DNA from: Lytechinus variegatus
Lineage: Eukaryota > Echinodermata > Echinoidea > Temnopleuroida > Toxopneustidae
Direction of reading: 5' to 3'
Length of the DNA stretch: 64,000 bases
Assembly: GCF_018143015.1 (NCBI RefSeq)
Contig: NC_054740.1
Span: 51,084,240 to 51,148,239, forward strand
The notes beneath the pieces were generated by a model that saw only the letters and a list, made by a program, of their open reading frames with translations, was not told where the DNA came from and made no database searches. This document shows, in pieces, positions 50,206 to 62,596 of the stretch (the stretch's first letter is position 1; the number at the start of each line of letters is the position of its first letter). A program made the translations under genes and the position numbers.

Positions 50206-50850
50206 CTAATTCAAGACCTTCCGTAGGATACCAGCTGTTCCAAGCAAGCTTGCCTTCTGTATCGTTTCAAAGGACACCTCGACTCCTAGAACAGCCACAA
50301 AGCTTCTGTGTCTTGTTGTTACTGTTCCTAGGGCTTCGATGACTATTGGTACCACCTTGGTCTTCACCTTCCATAAATTATCCTTCTCAGCTCCCATGCC
50401 AGATCGTTATACTTCTGTATCTTTTCCTCCTCTTTACGCCAAGCGCGAGCCGGTGCTCTGCTTCGCTACACTGTTAGAAAAAATAGAAGAAGTTCCTGCA
50501 GCAGAGTCTCGAGAACACCTGTAATCTTACCGAATTGCGTAATCTTACAGGAAATTGGTATTTGATGTATGGAATCTTACAAATTTCCTTGAATAAAACA
50601 CCCTTTTCCCCCTTTTTAAACAGACCTGTTCTATTAAATTGCAGAAAAATACTTGTTTTATGAATTTACAGAATGATTATTACGCAATTCGGTAAGATTA
50701 CAGGTGTTCTCGAGACTCTGCTGCAGGAACTTCTTTTATTTTTTCTAACAGTGTATATATCTCTCGCTTGCTTCGTCATGTTCGCTCGAAAAGCAGCCGA
50801 CAGTGCCTCGACAAGATGCTAGGGAGATGTATGCTCCTTTCAACTTTGGC
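50206..50850 (-). pseudogene. Non-LTR reverse-transcriptase relic, carboxyl end
   Basis: Minus-strand frames read EEEKIQKYNDLAWELRRI, then after a frameshift WKVKTKVVPIVIEALGTV and IQKASLLGTAGILRKVLN, a familiar end of retroelement reverse-transcriptase proteins in marine invertebrates. A MITE (50469-50753) interrupts the coding relic near 50468. The right limit is approximate. Confidence 0.65.
50469..50753. mobile_element. TA-flanked MITE inside the retroelement relic
   Basis: TA flanks both ends (50467-50468, 50754-50755). Arms of more than 60 bp pair GAAGTTCCTGCAGCAGAGTC with GACTCTGCTGCAGGAACTTC. This suggests a Tc1/mariner-type mobiliser (inference). Confidence 0.85.
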
Positions 50851-51065
50851 TCTTCGGGAATCTATTCTTATTGCTTGGTCCTGAGCAGGAATTAACTCTC
50901 ATACTTTCCGTCTCCTTTAAACTTCCTCGTTTCAGCCAGTGCCAACTCTCTGGTCCAGCAAACTCCTCTGTCTTAAATGCTGTCTGTGCATCACCTCTTT
51001 CCATCCTTCCAGTCTCATTTTCCTTTGATCAGCCTTCAGCTGTTTCGCTGTCATATCCTTTCCTT

Positions 51066-51185
51066 TCCTCATCGACTCTTTGACTGCCGTCATGATAGTA
51101 TCCATATGGTCTTCAACATACTGTCTCCTCTATATTGAAGACCAGATGGATACTATCATGACGGCAGTCAAAGAGTCGATGAGGA
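51066..51185. repeat. Long palindrome
   Basis: About 50-bp arms, near-identical: TCCTCATCGACTCTTTGACT and its inverse at 51166-51185, the centre being TGTCTCC. A direct partial copy follows at 51193-51225. Confidence 0.85.
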
Positions 51186-51299
51186 TTAAAGTATCCATCT
51201 GGTCTTCAATATACTGTCTCCTCTATATTCCAGCCAGACCACGTCCTCCCTTCTCTCTTGACACATAAAGTCTATCCACATCAAACTTTGGGTGACATT

Positions 51300-53250
51300 C
51301 AAATGTCATTGAGAAATATGAATATGAATGAAAAAAAATGAAACTCTTGTCCATTATTCGTCGCAAAGGTATTCTGAAAGAGGAAGGGGGAGCAAAAAAA
51401 ACCCAAATGTGACATCATTTTTTTAAATTAGATAACCATGAATTCATGGGCAACATCTATTTCTTCCCTTTTTATACCCTATCTCTTGTTCTTTAATTTC
51501 TCCTCTTTTCACCCCTACTACTTGAAAACACATAAAGAGGGCGGTCGCGCCTGTCAGAGCGCCGCCTTTTCTTGCCCCATTCTAAATTAAGACAAAGATT
51601 ATACTAAATAGGTTCATTATTGCGGATTGAAATAATCGCTAGAGTGTATTGTATTCATTTGTCTCACAATCTACTATGGTCAACAAGATTATGTTTCAAA
51701 AACAAAATTACGAAATACGTTCATCAATAATATTGATTTATCTTATTTTTACCGTTTCAGCATGTTCATTGACTCTGATCTACCATTCACTTCAATAATT
51801 TTCATCGGTGTGACTCACGTGACTGCAATTAACCCGAAGCCCCACATCTTATTAAAAAGTTAATATATAGTACAAAATGTGAAAATAGAATTTTAAGTAA
51901 TATGGTTTGTTTGCATATCCCCCTCCCTACTTTCGACCCATGCAGTCCACTATATACGTAGCCCCTGCAAAAATTATGTAAATGGATGGAGCGTGTAAAA
52001 ACGGTCCTATGACGGGTTGCTCCGCTAATAATTCCATGCACACCTTTTTATTAACACCTATCCTAAACCTAACATAGGCATATACCCTATTGCAAAGAAC
52101 CCTTACACGAAATAAAGTCCAGAGCAATTTTCGTCGGAGCAAATAATTATGGTGCCCGTAAAAACATGACAACTAGATACAAGAATAGGGGAGGGGGGGG
52201 GGGGGCTATTGTTAGCAGGCCTCACCCAAAGTTTTTGCGCCTTACACTGCAGCACCGTCTGAGGGTGTAGGCTTGCTCTTGCACCCTAAGTGGGATAAGT
52301 TGAAAAAATGCACCTTAAATTATTTACTCATTCATTTATTTGTTTATTATTGTTAATTTTATCATATTTTGTTGGGGGCAATAGTTGACATTAAGAAAGG
52401 TTCAAATTTACCCTTGCTTATTTTTGCTAGGCTGCACCCTTAGTGCACAAATGAACATAAAATTACACTCAATTATGTAATTTTGTGTAAAGAGTGTAAA
52501 ATTACACTCTTGGCCGGTGTTGTACCAACCCGGTTCAAATTTGAACCCCTTTCATCCGGGGTTTCTCATATAGTTTTTATAGTCAGATCTTTGGAAGAAA
52601 AACGTAGACATCTTATTTGTGAACCGTATAAAGTTCAATCAATCTTTGATCTGTCAAGCATTCCGTCTGAATACAGTGTAAGCGTGTAAGCGACAGAAAT
52701 GGGAAAAAGTGGGTATAGGGCCTTTTTTTTCTCTCTTTAAAAGCAAATGTCTATGACCGCCAAATCTACAAAACAATTCAACTCCCATGCATTTCATCAG
52801 AAGTTGGTTTTATTTTCAGGCATATCTTTCAACGAAAATGTGGAATGCTTTTGGGCCTGAAAACTTAGAGATCAGTCTTTGATCTGTCAACAACGCATTC
52901 CGCCTCCAAATGGCGGAAGAAAATAAACAGGCCTATCGTAAAATAAAAAGGGGGCGTTCCTGTTGTACTTAACAGCACCGTGGTCATGTGAGAGTTCCGT
53001 CATGTGACACCTTATCATCACATGACTCGCTATTATTATTGAATGGACTTTTCGTATGATTTGTCTTGGATGAGGAGAAGTTTAATACTTTAATTGGTTC
53101 TGATTCTGGATTTGTGCTACATCTTCCTGGTCTCTGGTTAAAGCATTTTTTATTCGACTTTATTACTAAGTAAGTATGAATCAGATTGTAAAATATGAAA
53201 GTTTTAATATTTCAAGGAAGTAAATCGTTGTTCACCCCACATCCGCCGAT
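51300..53250. other. Intergenic DNA without a recognised gene
   Basis: Short open frames only. A poly-G tract at about 52190 and small inverted repeats near 52450-52510 are the only structures I see. Confidence 0.5.
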
Positions 53251-53258
53251 CTCGGATC

Positions 53259-53405
53259 ATGGCACGGCGCCACGCGCCACCGGAGCTCGGCCGCGGCCGC
53301 GCGGCCCTCGTCCACCACACTGCTAGCTATCCTCCAAGAAGAGAGTGTCGATTCGAGGAGGCCGGAAGAGCGGCAAGAGCTCATCAGTCATCAATCATCC
53401 AATGA
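53259..53405 (+). other. GC-rich island with a 48-codon frame
   Basis: A patch with many CpGs, including GGCCGCGGCCGCGCGGCC, in otherwise AT-rich DNA. An ATG at 53259 opens 48 Arg/Ala-rich codons to TGA. This could be an unmethylated promoter or first exon; no splice donor or homologue was recognised. Confidence 0.4.
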
Positions 53406-53455
53406 ACATACAATTGAAGTTTTGATATAATTATTTTTCATTGATGATGTTGATA

Positions 53456-53496
53456 TTATGGCAAATGCTGATCATAATGATCAGCATTTGCCATAA
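53456..53496. repeat. Perfect 41-bp palindrome
   Basis: Two exact 20-bp arms (TTATGGCAAATGCTGATCAT and its complement) around a single A. Confidence 0.95.
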
Positions 53497-54455
53497 ATAT
53501 GACCAGGCCCACTCCACTATAAACTAAAGGTTTAGAATTAGATCTATATATCTGACAATGTTAATGTGATCTAACATTAGTAATTAGCAATGGTCAATGC
53601 ACTCTTTATGGAAAAGTTGGCTACATCATTTACATGCACTCGTAAGCCCTGACATGCCTGACCTTTCAACATACAGCGAAAAGTAAGAGATGGGACTTTA
53701 CTCTTTAGATGTGTGAGACGTACTCACAGAATTCTCATAAAAGAGTTTAACTTAATTTTTCCCCCCGAATCAAACGTTGATCTTCAGCTGTTGCTGTAAT
53801 TTATCGTGGAATCAAAGAAATATTCTAATTTATTGCAATACTCTTTGCAAAATCACCAGAATGTATCAGAAAATTTGTCATTATCATCAGGAAAAGGAAA
53901 TAAGGAAATGAATTTTCCCTTTCCTCTGAGTAGTGGTGACAGAGTAAGAAAGGGTTGGATGGAGGATTGGCTTGTGAGATGAGGAATATTGACTGACCGA
54001 GAGAGAAAACGTAAACAAAAATTGTGATGATGATGATTGAAAATGATTAGAAAGGGGATTGGGAAAAAGAGAATTAAAGAAAAGGGAAATATGTAGATTG
54101 AGGTGATCAAATAAGAAGGATATTACAAAGATATGAAGGCACAAGGTCTTGGATGAGAACAAGAATAGAAGGGTGAGAAAGTACAATATAAGGATCAGGC
54201 AAAAAATATGAAAATAAAGAAAGAAAAGGAAGAAGTGAAGGGATAAGGGATGGCAGCAAGGGAAATTAAAAGAAGAGATGGAAAAGAACTTGTAAACGAT
54301 GAAAACGATAAATAGGTTGGTCAAGTAGGAGATCAAGAAGAAAAAAAGATAATGAAAAACAAGAGAGGTAACGAAACGGAGAAAGAAACGCAAGGAGTAG
54401 ACAGCAAGACATTGGAAAGGGGGACAATATGCGAACAGAAATAATGAAAAAAAGA

Positions 54456-56320
54456 AAACTAGATTTTAATTCGTCATGCAGACGAATTAGGTGGTTTGTC
54501 CTTATTCTTGCCATCAAGATCATTATCACCATGTTCACCAACAGAATGTTCATTATGGATGGAATACTTGTGAAAGATGGGAGATGATTAAGCACTGTGA
54601 AAAAGGTCGCTTTAATATATGGTTATACATGTGATATGAAAAAAGGTAATTATAATCTGTTTTTCTTGCTAAATTTTAACTTTTATACCTTTTAATTGTC
54701 ATAAAGGATCATGTACAAGGTGGTAAAAAAAGAAAAATGAAAAAAAATCATCTTGTTTACCCCAGGACTCGAACCTGCTCTCCCGAGAACGCAAGTCAAT
54801 TCCGTTATCCATTCAGCCACGATATTCCCCATAGGGATCGTATGTTCCCCATAGGGATCGTATGTTCCCATAGAGATAACACGTAAAACAAATTTGAGAA
54901 TTACAAATCCAATTTTGCAAGCGAAAAACGGGCATGATCCCAGCATCTGATCGAAAAATGAAGGCAACATTATGAAAGCTAAGAATCTCAGCTACACTGT
55001 ACACTATACTAAAAGCTCAGGGATAACTAACAAAGAAAATTGAGATCATGTATAGCTCACGAAATAGAGGAATGTAGAATGTAGTTTTGAGAAAAAGTCA
55101 TGTCCCATAGAGATTACACGCAAAATGAGGAAAAATGACATGCCTCTTTTCATCAGTGTTTTACGCCATGATGCGTTTCTCAAAATGAAAATCCATGTTA
55201 ACTGAGGAGAAAGAATACATTCTAAACTACAACATAACTAAATCTGGGCGAAAAATGATCAATATTAACAGAGTTATAATCAAATTTGCATAAATTTGAT
55301 GACGTCATTTTTGAAAAAAAGGAAAATTTCAGTTTAGGCGCAATTTTGATGACGTCATGATCAAATTGAGGGACAATGGTGACATGAAATCAAATCTACA
55401 ACTCATAGTCTATGGATATATGAAAAAAAAAATTTGGGACTATTTAAAGAGCTACAGTGAATTTTCAATAGGCATGTTTTTGCCCATATATGGCCTATAG
55501 TGAGAGCTCGCGTGCACACATGCTGCAAACTTTAACAGGTGTTAATTTCATTATTAATGGTTGTAGAAGGTTGATCAACAGAGCTACCAAGTCTCACGCA
55601 TTATGTGTGAGACTCAAGCATTTTGGACTCTTGTTCATCCCCTCAAATCTCTGTCTCACGCAACTATCACAGCCTATCCCCATACATTGTACACAATGTC
55701 TGTGATCTCACTCAGATTCACAGAAAATCTCACACATAGCTGGGCTTTGAACTTGGCTTCTCTTGATCACGGTATCAAATTGCTCAGAATTATATTATCA
55801 ATGCAATGATATAAAAAAAAACGGTGTTTCTGCGTTGCGTTAAGGCGTTATGTGCGGAAACGCGTGCGCATACGTGTGCACGCGCAAATTTTTGAAATGC
55901 TTAAAATGACCTGAAACGTACCCAAAAAATTTTATAGGCCATTTTGAGGATTTTTTTGCTTTGATGCGCGTGTCATGACCTTTACATGACCTTTGATGAC
56001 ATTGACAGACGACCTTTGACCTAAACTTTATTTGATGTAAATATGGTTGATTAATGATGATCCGTTATGTTGATATGATCAAATTAAGAATTTTACAAAA
56101 TGGCGCGTAGATGACGTCATCATGACTAGATGACCTTGAAAAGCTTGGTATGCCGTCTCTATGATAGACTCTATAAATGACAGAAAAATCAACCAAATTA
56201 ATGCAGCCAATTGGGAGAAAAGATGGCGACAAACATAGGTGATAAGAGTAAATAAAGAAATAAAGAAAGTTAACTCTGAAGAAATCAAGAGGTGATCTGT
56301 CATAGACAGACCACCTAAAA
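54456..56320. mobile_element. 2-kb element of the AGGTGGTCTGTC family, copy 2
   Basis: The left edge CTAGATTTTAATTCGTCATG and the ends AGGTGGTTTGTC (54489-54500) and GACAGACCACCT (56305-56316) match copy 1 at 28431-30602. Shared internal blocks include AGAGCTACAGTGAATTTT, CCTGAAACGTACCCAAA and GATGACGTCATC. A tRNA-like stretch (minus, 54765-54835) lies inside. Confidence 0.75.
54765..54835 (-). repeat. tRNA-like sequence
   Basis: Minus strand: GTGGCTGAATGGATAACGG and GCAGGTTCGAGTCCTGG resemble box A and box B; the acceptor stem does not pair. Not a functional tRNA as far as I can see. Confidence 0.45.
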
Positions 56321-57150
56321 AGATCGGAGAGTTAGATGAAAGAAGAAAACGAGAGAAGGAGAAAAGAGATAGAAAAAGGGCAAGATCCATGCTTTTTCGT
56401 AGGATTGGGGCTCTCCGCTTACGGTATATGTTTAATGCTGGGAAGTTAAAGCGCAGGTAATTGCAATTACATATGTTCAGTGAAATCAAATCGGATTTTA
56501 TACTATGAACATATTAAAATGATAATACCAACATGCTTATATAGCACATATCACTGCCAAATACATCCCAAAGCGCTTTTGAAGGAGGCAGAAAAGGCAA
56601 AGAAAAAATGAGAAATTTGATGGCAATCGTGGCACTCACCCATTTAAAAGTTATTTTAAATGAGTTTAAATGAGTATTTTTTCAAAGTGGATTTAAACTT
56701 GGGTCCTTTACATATGATGGGTGGTACTCCATGGGCAAAGGATCGTAAAACTCCATAAAGCTTGGTCTGAACACAAGGACAAATTAAAAGATCCTTCTGA
56801 GCTGATCTAAGATTACATGTATACTTAACTAAACAATAAGATATTTTGGAGCCATTGCATGGAGGCACTGATAAGTTAAAAGCAGTACTTTAAACATAAC
56901 ATGCGACTGGACTGGGAGCCAATGTCATTTTAAGACAGGTGTGATGTGGGAATTGTTTTTAGTACGGGTGCTGCAGAGTTTTAACCATATCTTGGCCGGG
57001 GTAATTTTAGAGTTCATATGGCCGGGGGGGGGGGGGGAAGATCGTGCCGAAAATTGGCATGTAGGTTGTCTTGGACATAATCTTCAAAACCGTGTAGTAA
57101 TTTATTTCATGCAAATTGCTATTAAGCGATTAAAAATGCTATTTTATGCG
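56321..57150. other. Intergenic DNA
   Basis: A dispersed repeat tail near 56520-56600 (TATATAGCACATATCACTGC, CAAAGCGCTTTTG) and a poly-G tract at about 57026. No gene recognised. Confidence 0.5.
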
Positions 57151-57427
57151 TAATAATATAGGATATTTATATTGCGCACATATCCACCTTGTTAGGTGCT
57201 CAAGGCACTCCTATATTACCCGGCTAAGCTAGGCGTTCATAGCGCACACAGCTTCTTAAGGAATTAATTCCTACCGGTACTCATTTACCTCACCTGGGTT
57301 GAGTGCAGCATATTGTGGATCAGTTTCTTGCTGAAGGAAATTACGCCATGGCTGAAATATGAACCCACGACCCTCTGTTTCAAAGGGGTTTCGAAGACTA
57401 ATCCACTCTGCCACAATGCTCCACAAT
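57151..57427 (-). repeat. tRNA-derived SINE
   Basis: Reverse of 32241-32536: GAACCCACGACCCTCTGTTT (box B side) and CTCACCTGGGTTGAGTGCAG are shared. Confidence 0.8.
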
Positions 57428-57984
57428 TAGTAATTAGTATGCGAAATCATACTTTTCCCTCGAACTCCCCAAATAAAGCTCCAAATGGTCCAATTTTCAG
57501 TATGAAACTGTTTTTGGTGTTCCTAGCAAGTGTTTATGAAAAAAATGCGATATCAGATCAATTTCTTATGTATTTTATTGTTTTTTGCAATTTCTTATGT
57601 ATTTCTTTGTTTTTTGACCTTTGGTTTTTCATTGTTTTTTCAATGTAATTTGTTGGGGACTCTTTTGAGATCATAAACATAAAATACATTTAGACCAGCA
57701 AAACTTAAAATAATCATACATTTATGATATTTGTTGGAAAACACAATTTGCATTGACTTTGTACATGAAATCATGTTTTTGAGCAATTTTTGGTCTGACA
57801 TGCACTTACATAATGTTGCGTAATTTCGGAACCGCGTACCCGGGTGATGCAAAACCGGTCTCAAAAGTTGCGCAAGACTTGAAAGTAAAAAGTCAGTGAG
57901 TGGCGCGGTAAAAAAATTGGCGCGGCAAAAATATTGCGCGAATCGATGAGTGGCCCCCCCTGGCCTGGATAGGGTTAAATTACT

Positions 57985-60470
57985 TGTAATTTGTTAATTT
58001 GGGAACTGGGCATCCTATAGAGTAAACTATTGCAGTAATCTAAATGACAAGCTGCTTGGTGGTCTTTGATCTAAGAATTGCCGACCCTACCAAGTTTACA
58101 TAGAGCCAGAGATGCTGATTTTCATTTTGCAGAAACTTGTTCATGACCATATTTTCACCAAATATCACACCTAGGTTGCTAGCTGTTGACGTGGGCATAA
58201 ATGACGTATCAAACTTAACAACTGGAAGTTTCATACTTCTGCGAAAAGAAGATGACAGATTTAAATTTCTGTTTTCTGATCATTCGATTTCAGACCATTT
58301 GCGCTGGACCACTGTTTGATCTCCCTTACACATTTTTCTACTCGGGAGATTGCATCATCAATGTTGCATGGTTTAAAAGAATATACTTGCGTATCATCAG
58401 CATAACACATTACCCCTTATCACGTTTTATAGAGGAGATGAGAACATGGTAAATAACAAGGGACCTACCACTGAACCTTGGGGTATGCCTATATGAAGCT
58501 CGTGAATTGAAGACTCTAACCTGTTTATTACTACTCTGTTTGCTTTGAGTCAAATATGATTCAAACCACTTATGAGCAAGACCTGTAATGCCAAACCTCA
58601 CTTTCAGCCTCTGCAATAATACATCATTTTTAATTGTATCGAATGCTGAAGAAAAATTGAGCAGTACAAGAATGGTTTCATACATGTACCCCTTATCTAA
58701 GGAAAGTGGATGTCGTTTGATACTTTCAACAGAGCTGTTTCACAACTATGAAACTATGGGCGATATGTAGACTGAATTGGAGACTGCAGATCATTAAATC
58801 TAGAGAAACCATAATTGCCAGACATGCCAGAAGGGTGTTCAGGAGTTACAACCTGTTCAACATACATATCAGACAAATCATCCGAAATTTGTTTCACTTT
58901 AGTCACAAAAAAATTTTGAAAATGTTCTGGCAATGAAATACAATCAGGATTAGATTTAGGAAGAGTTAGATCAGGCTTAGACCTAAACAGTTTCTCAAAC
59001 TTCTGAAACAGTTCGCAGGGATTACAGTTCTCGATTTGTCACGTATGATATTTTTTTCTTTCTCGTAGTAAGCAATTTCTTATAATCACATGAAGATTTG
59101 ATGATGGATCTCTAATCTGGTTGAACGCCGTTTCCGTACTAGTTGTCTGAATTCCTGCTTCTTTTTATGAATATCTTCATTGAACCATGGTGCATGGGTA
59201 TGAGGGAGGACTGAGCGAGTGAGCAAAGGTGCATGTTTGTCAAACAGCTCATGAAGCACGGTGTCATAGAGCTGTTCCAGATCCTCAATGGAAGATGTCA
59301 ACAGTTTTCGACAAATGCTCTCGTAAAACTCATCAGGATTCTAGTTGTGAAGTTTCCTGAATTTAACTTCAGTTCTTTGTTGCTTGGGCTTTTCAATCAT
59401 CAAAGAATTGCTGAGTAATCAGAGGGCAGATAGCTTGTAACATCCAGCTCGGAGATGAGATTTTGTAGTTTCACTTGACAGCAGAAGATCCAGTGTATGT
59501 CCACTCCTATGCATTGATAAAGTGACGTGTTGTTTCAAATTGACTGAACTAATGATTTCAAGAAATTGGTCTGCATCTCTTTTAAAAGGATTGTCAACAT
59601 ATAAGTTAAAATCCCCTGCCAATATTAGCTGGTTAGGATAAACAGCTATCCGCTCAAGAAATGAAGAGAACACATCAAAGAAGATCTGAGATGTTAAACA
59701 ACCTGTTCCGGTTCTTTGAGGTCGATAGACAACCACTAGATGAAGAGATGACCTTCCCTTTACAAGAAGATAAATACATTCACACAATGTATATTGTTCC
59801 ATGTCATAAATCCCCTGCCAATGTTAGCTGGTTAGGATAAACAGCTATCCGCTCAAGAAATGACGAGAACACATCAAAGAAGATCTGAGATGTTAAACAA
59901 CCTGTTCCAGTTCTTTGAGGTCGATAGACAACCACTAGACGAAGAGATGACCTTCCCTTTACAAGAAGATAAATACATTCAAACAATGTATATTGTTTCA
60001 TGTCATAAATCCCCTGCCAATGTTAGCTGGTTAGGATAAACAGCTATCCGCTCAAGAAATGAAGAGAACACATCAAAGAAGATCTGAGATGTTAAACAAC
60101 CTGTTCCGGTTCTTTGAGGTCGATAGACAACCACTAGATGAAGAGATGACCTTCCCTTTACACCAATAAGAAGATAAATACATTCAAACAATGTATACTG
60201 TTTCATGTCATAAGTATGGACTTTGAAAGTTTTCTCAATGCAAACTCCTACTCTACCATCTGATCAGCCTTTGCGTGGAGTACGATGTATGTCATAGTTC
60301 TGAAGACAACCCAAAATATCAGCTATAGTTCTATAAAGTTTCTTGATAGCCATTGTGCAAGGATGTTGATGTGGTTACTGATGACAAATTCACATATTGA
60401 AGAAGGTTTAGAGTTAACAGACCTTGCATTCCAAAGGGCAAAAATGACAGGTCAAAGAATTATTAAAAGT
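57985..60470 (-). pseudogene. Decayed non-LTR retrotransposon (CR1/L2/jockey-like LINE)
   Basis: Minus-strand pieces appear in the expected order: endonuclease start LWNARSVNSKPSSICEFVIS (about 60450), endonuclease core VVVYRPQ and LILAGDFNLYVDNP (59419-59802), linker APWFNEDIHKKKQEFRQLV (near 59180), reverse transcriptase LLNFSSAFDTIKNDVLLQRL (58600s), GIPQGSVVGPLLFTMF, catalytic YADD (58393-58404), and LGVIFGENM (near 58170). Frameshifts and stops separate the pieces, so it cannot be active. Confidence 0.85.
59612..60213 (-). repeat. Triplicated 199-bp endonuclease segment
   Basis: Three tandem units start near 59612, 59811 and 60010, each covering the VVVYRPQ...AGDFN segment. They differ by a few bases plus a 6-bp insertion in the third. 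As 199 is not a multiple of 3, the frame breaks at each junction. Confidence 0.9.
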
Positions 60471-60700
60471 GGCAATGTAATGATCTGGAGAAGGGGAATG
60501 ATGTTCCGAAGAATAGGAGGCCTGGTAGGGCCTAATTTTAAGCTTGATTCTATTCTATAACAAACTCCGATCCAATTGCTTCAGATACATTTTAGGTGAA
60601 TAGATCCAATCCATGTTTTTTTTTCAGTTCTAGAAAGAATATATATTATTCATATATTACAAGTTTGGATAAAATATTTCTCTTTCCAATGTAGTTCATC

Positions 60701-60817
60701 ATGAAGATTCTGCTGGTCGTAGCCAGTCTGCTGGCCGTTGGAATGGCCATGACTGATCTGGACAGACTGCAGTCAGAAACCATATTGAAAGTCAACAGTA
60801 TGAGGACTACCTGGAAG
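60701..60817 (+). CDS. CTSB: Cathepsin B-like exon, signal peptide and propeptide start
   Basis: ATG at 60701, donor AAG|gtaatg, 39 codons, phase 0. The first 17 residues are a clear signal peptide, and the exon ends VNSMRTTWK. Confidence 0.78.
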
Positions 60818-62596
60818 GTAATGTGTGATTTTCACTTTTGTATGATTACCACTTTAAAAGAAATATTAAAACAAAACACTACATGGGCGATTCCATGCGT
60901 GTTGTACGGGACATTTCAACAACAATTTCTCCTCTCTAAGCTGAATGCTTGAGCAATAACATTTTCGTTTTTGGCAATGAACAAGATATAGTGGGTAGGT
61001 ATGTGAAAAACTGATAAGCAACCAACAAATGTTTGGTTATGGGTGAATGAAAGGTGAAAATGTTTTGTGAAGTACAGGACTCAGAAATGTCCCTTACGAC
61101 ATGCAATACTTTCACCTCCAATTCACCCATGAACAGCATATTATTGTTACTTGTCATTTTTTTTTACAGGACTACCCATTAGTACTTCATTATTACCGCA
61201 AAACAAATCAATGTCCCCTGTTTGTTTGGAAAGCAGAATGAAAATTGTGGTGAAAATGGCTGATATTTCTAGCATGGAATCGCCAATTTACTCAGTGCAT
61301 TCCACAAAAAAGGACACTGGAGTTCCTAGTTATTTTTTTCTAAATACCTGAACGATTTATCCTCGGTAATTAATATTTATATCCATACAAGTCAACTTTT
61401 CTTCTCTATTTGGATACCAAATATGATAGGAGTAGTAGGCATAGATGGGAATAAAGAGTTCGAAAATTTAATACATGTCAAAACAAAGTTTTCCAGAAGA
61501 ATTGGTTGAGATTTGTTCAGGATGCTACAACCGATCTCTTGTTGTTAAGTTTTTTAATGAAAGTGGACTTTAAGATGTACTTGTGAGTTTTTGTGGAAGT
61601 TGTTTCTGGTATGTCACAGGATGTATTGTTTTCACTCTATTCAAGGTTTGAGATGAAATTTTATTCTAAGGAATAATGTTTATTTTATGATCCAAACATA
61701 ACCAATTATTGAGATATCTTACATGTAGGCTTACTCTATAAATGGGTTTCTTTTTGTGGAACACATTGTTTATTTAATATTGGTTTTACAGACTATTTAC
61801 TGCAAAGTTCTACTTTTGTTTGTCTTTAATTTTAATGCATAAAGGCAGTTTTTGGAATCAAGTGTTGTCAGTTTTAGCGATATCAGTTTCTTACATTCTT
61901 CATCTAATGTATGTGCCAATATGACTGACTGGCAGGTCATGCAAACATATAAGAATGAACTGTCTGAGCTGAACTGAATGAACTTAGTAGACTTATTAGT
62001 ATCATAAGGCAATAATAATATATCATGCAATGCATATCCCCAAACGTACTATACTATATAAATGAATGATATAAATCATGGCTTCAATATATTTTGCTTT
62101 ACAGAAACTTGTGTTTTAAGAGTTGTCGTCTTATTTTCTGTTTTGATTCCCCCTTAAAGGCTGGTATGAACTTCAAAGGCAGGGAGCTGGATGATATCAA
62201 GAGAATGCTGGGTACATACAGGCACCCTAACCGCAGGTCAGTGCAACAATATCCCTCCTTTAGTTTATAGCATCCCACTTCATAGAGGGATACTCCTGTA
62301 TAGATAGGAAGGAAGGGGGGGGGGGGGCTGGATTTATCCATTGCTGAAACCTCCTCTACTGAAACCAGCAGCATCTACGACTATTTTTGAAAAACACATT
62401 TTGCATTGAATTATTTTACAATTTGAAGTTTGGATTAATGCTAGGAAAATTCTACTGTATCGCATCCTTTTGGTCGGAGGAAAGTTCAAATTGTCTTCAA
62501 ATTGCAGCCGATGTCAAAATTGCTAAGGTCAATACAAATTGAAAATGAATTTGCTTTTTTTATTGTAGGGAGGCTCAGGGAGAGCTTTATTTTCAT
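60701..62596 (+). CDS. CTSB: Cathepsin B-like cysteine protease (5' exons, partial)
   Basis: Exons 60701-60817, 62160-62236 and 62569-62596 encode the signal peptide and propeptide. MKILLVVASLLAVGMAM is a signal peptide. The following ILKVNSMRTTWKAGMNFKG matches the cathepsin B propeptide pattern (N...TW.AG.NF), then ELDDIKRMLG. An acceptor (tttccaatgtag) six bases before the ATG shows that a 5' UTR exon lies upstream. The catalytic domain with the active Cys, His and Asn would lie beyond the window. Cathepsin B is a lysosomal protease kept inactive by this propeptide. A relative such as TINAG-like protein cannot be excluded from the propeptide alone. Confidence 0.75.
60886..61284. mobile_element. 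Foldback MITE in the cathepsin intron
   Basis: Perfect 13-bp ends GGCGATTCCATGC and GCATGGAATCGCC; inner arms pair GTACGGGACATTTC with GAAATGTCCCTTAC. Confidence 0.75.
62160..62236 (+). CDS. CTSB: Cathepsin B-like exon, propeptide
   Basis: Acceptor ccttaaag, donor CAG|gtcagt. Reads AGMNFKGRELDDIKRMLGTY then RHPNR, phase 2 out. AGMNF continues the TW.AG.NF propeptide motif. Confidence 0.78.
62569..62596 (+). CDS. CTSB: Cathepsin B-like small exon (tentative)
   Basis: Acceptor ttattgtag, donor CAT|gtgagt; 28 bp complete an Arg codon and add EAQGELYFH. Splice sites and phase fit, but the sequence is too short to confirm by similarity. Confidence 0.5.

Noticed and set aside
60285..60560. 91-codon plus-strand frame before the cathepsin gene
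   Set aside because: The opposite strand reads as LINE endonuclease start (LWNARSVNSK...), so this frame is its antisense.
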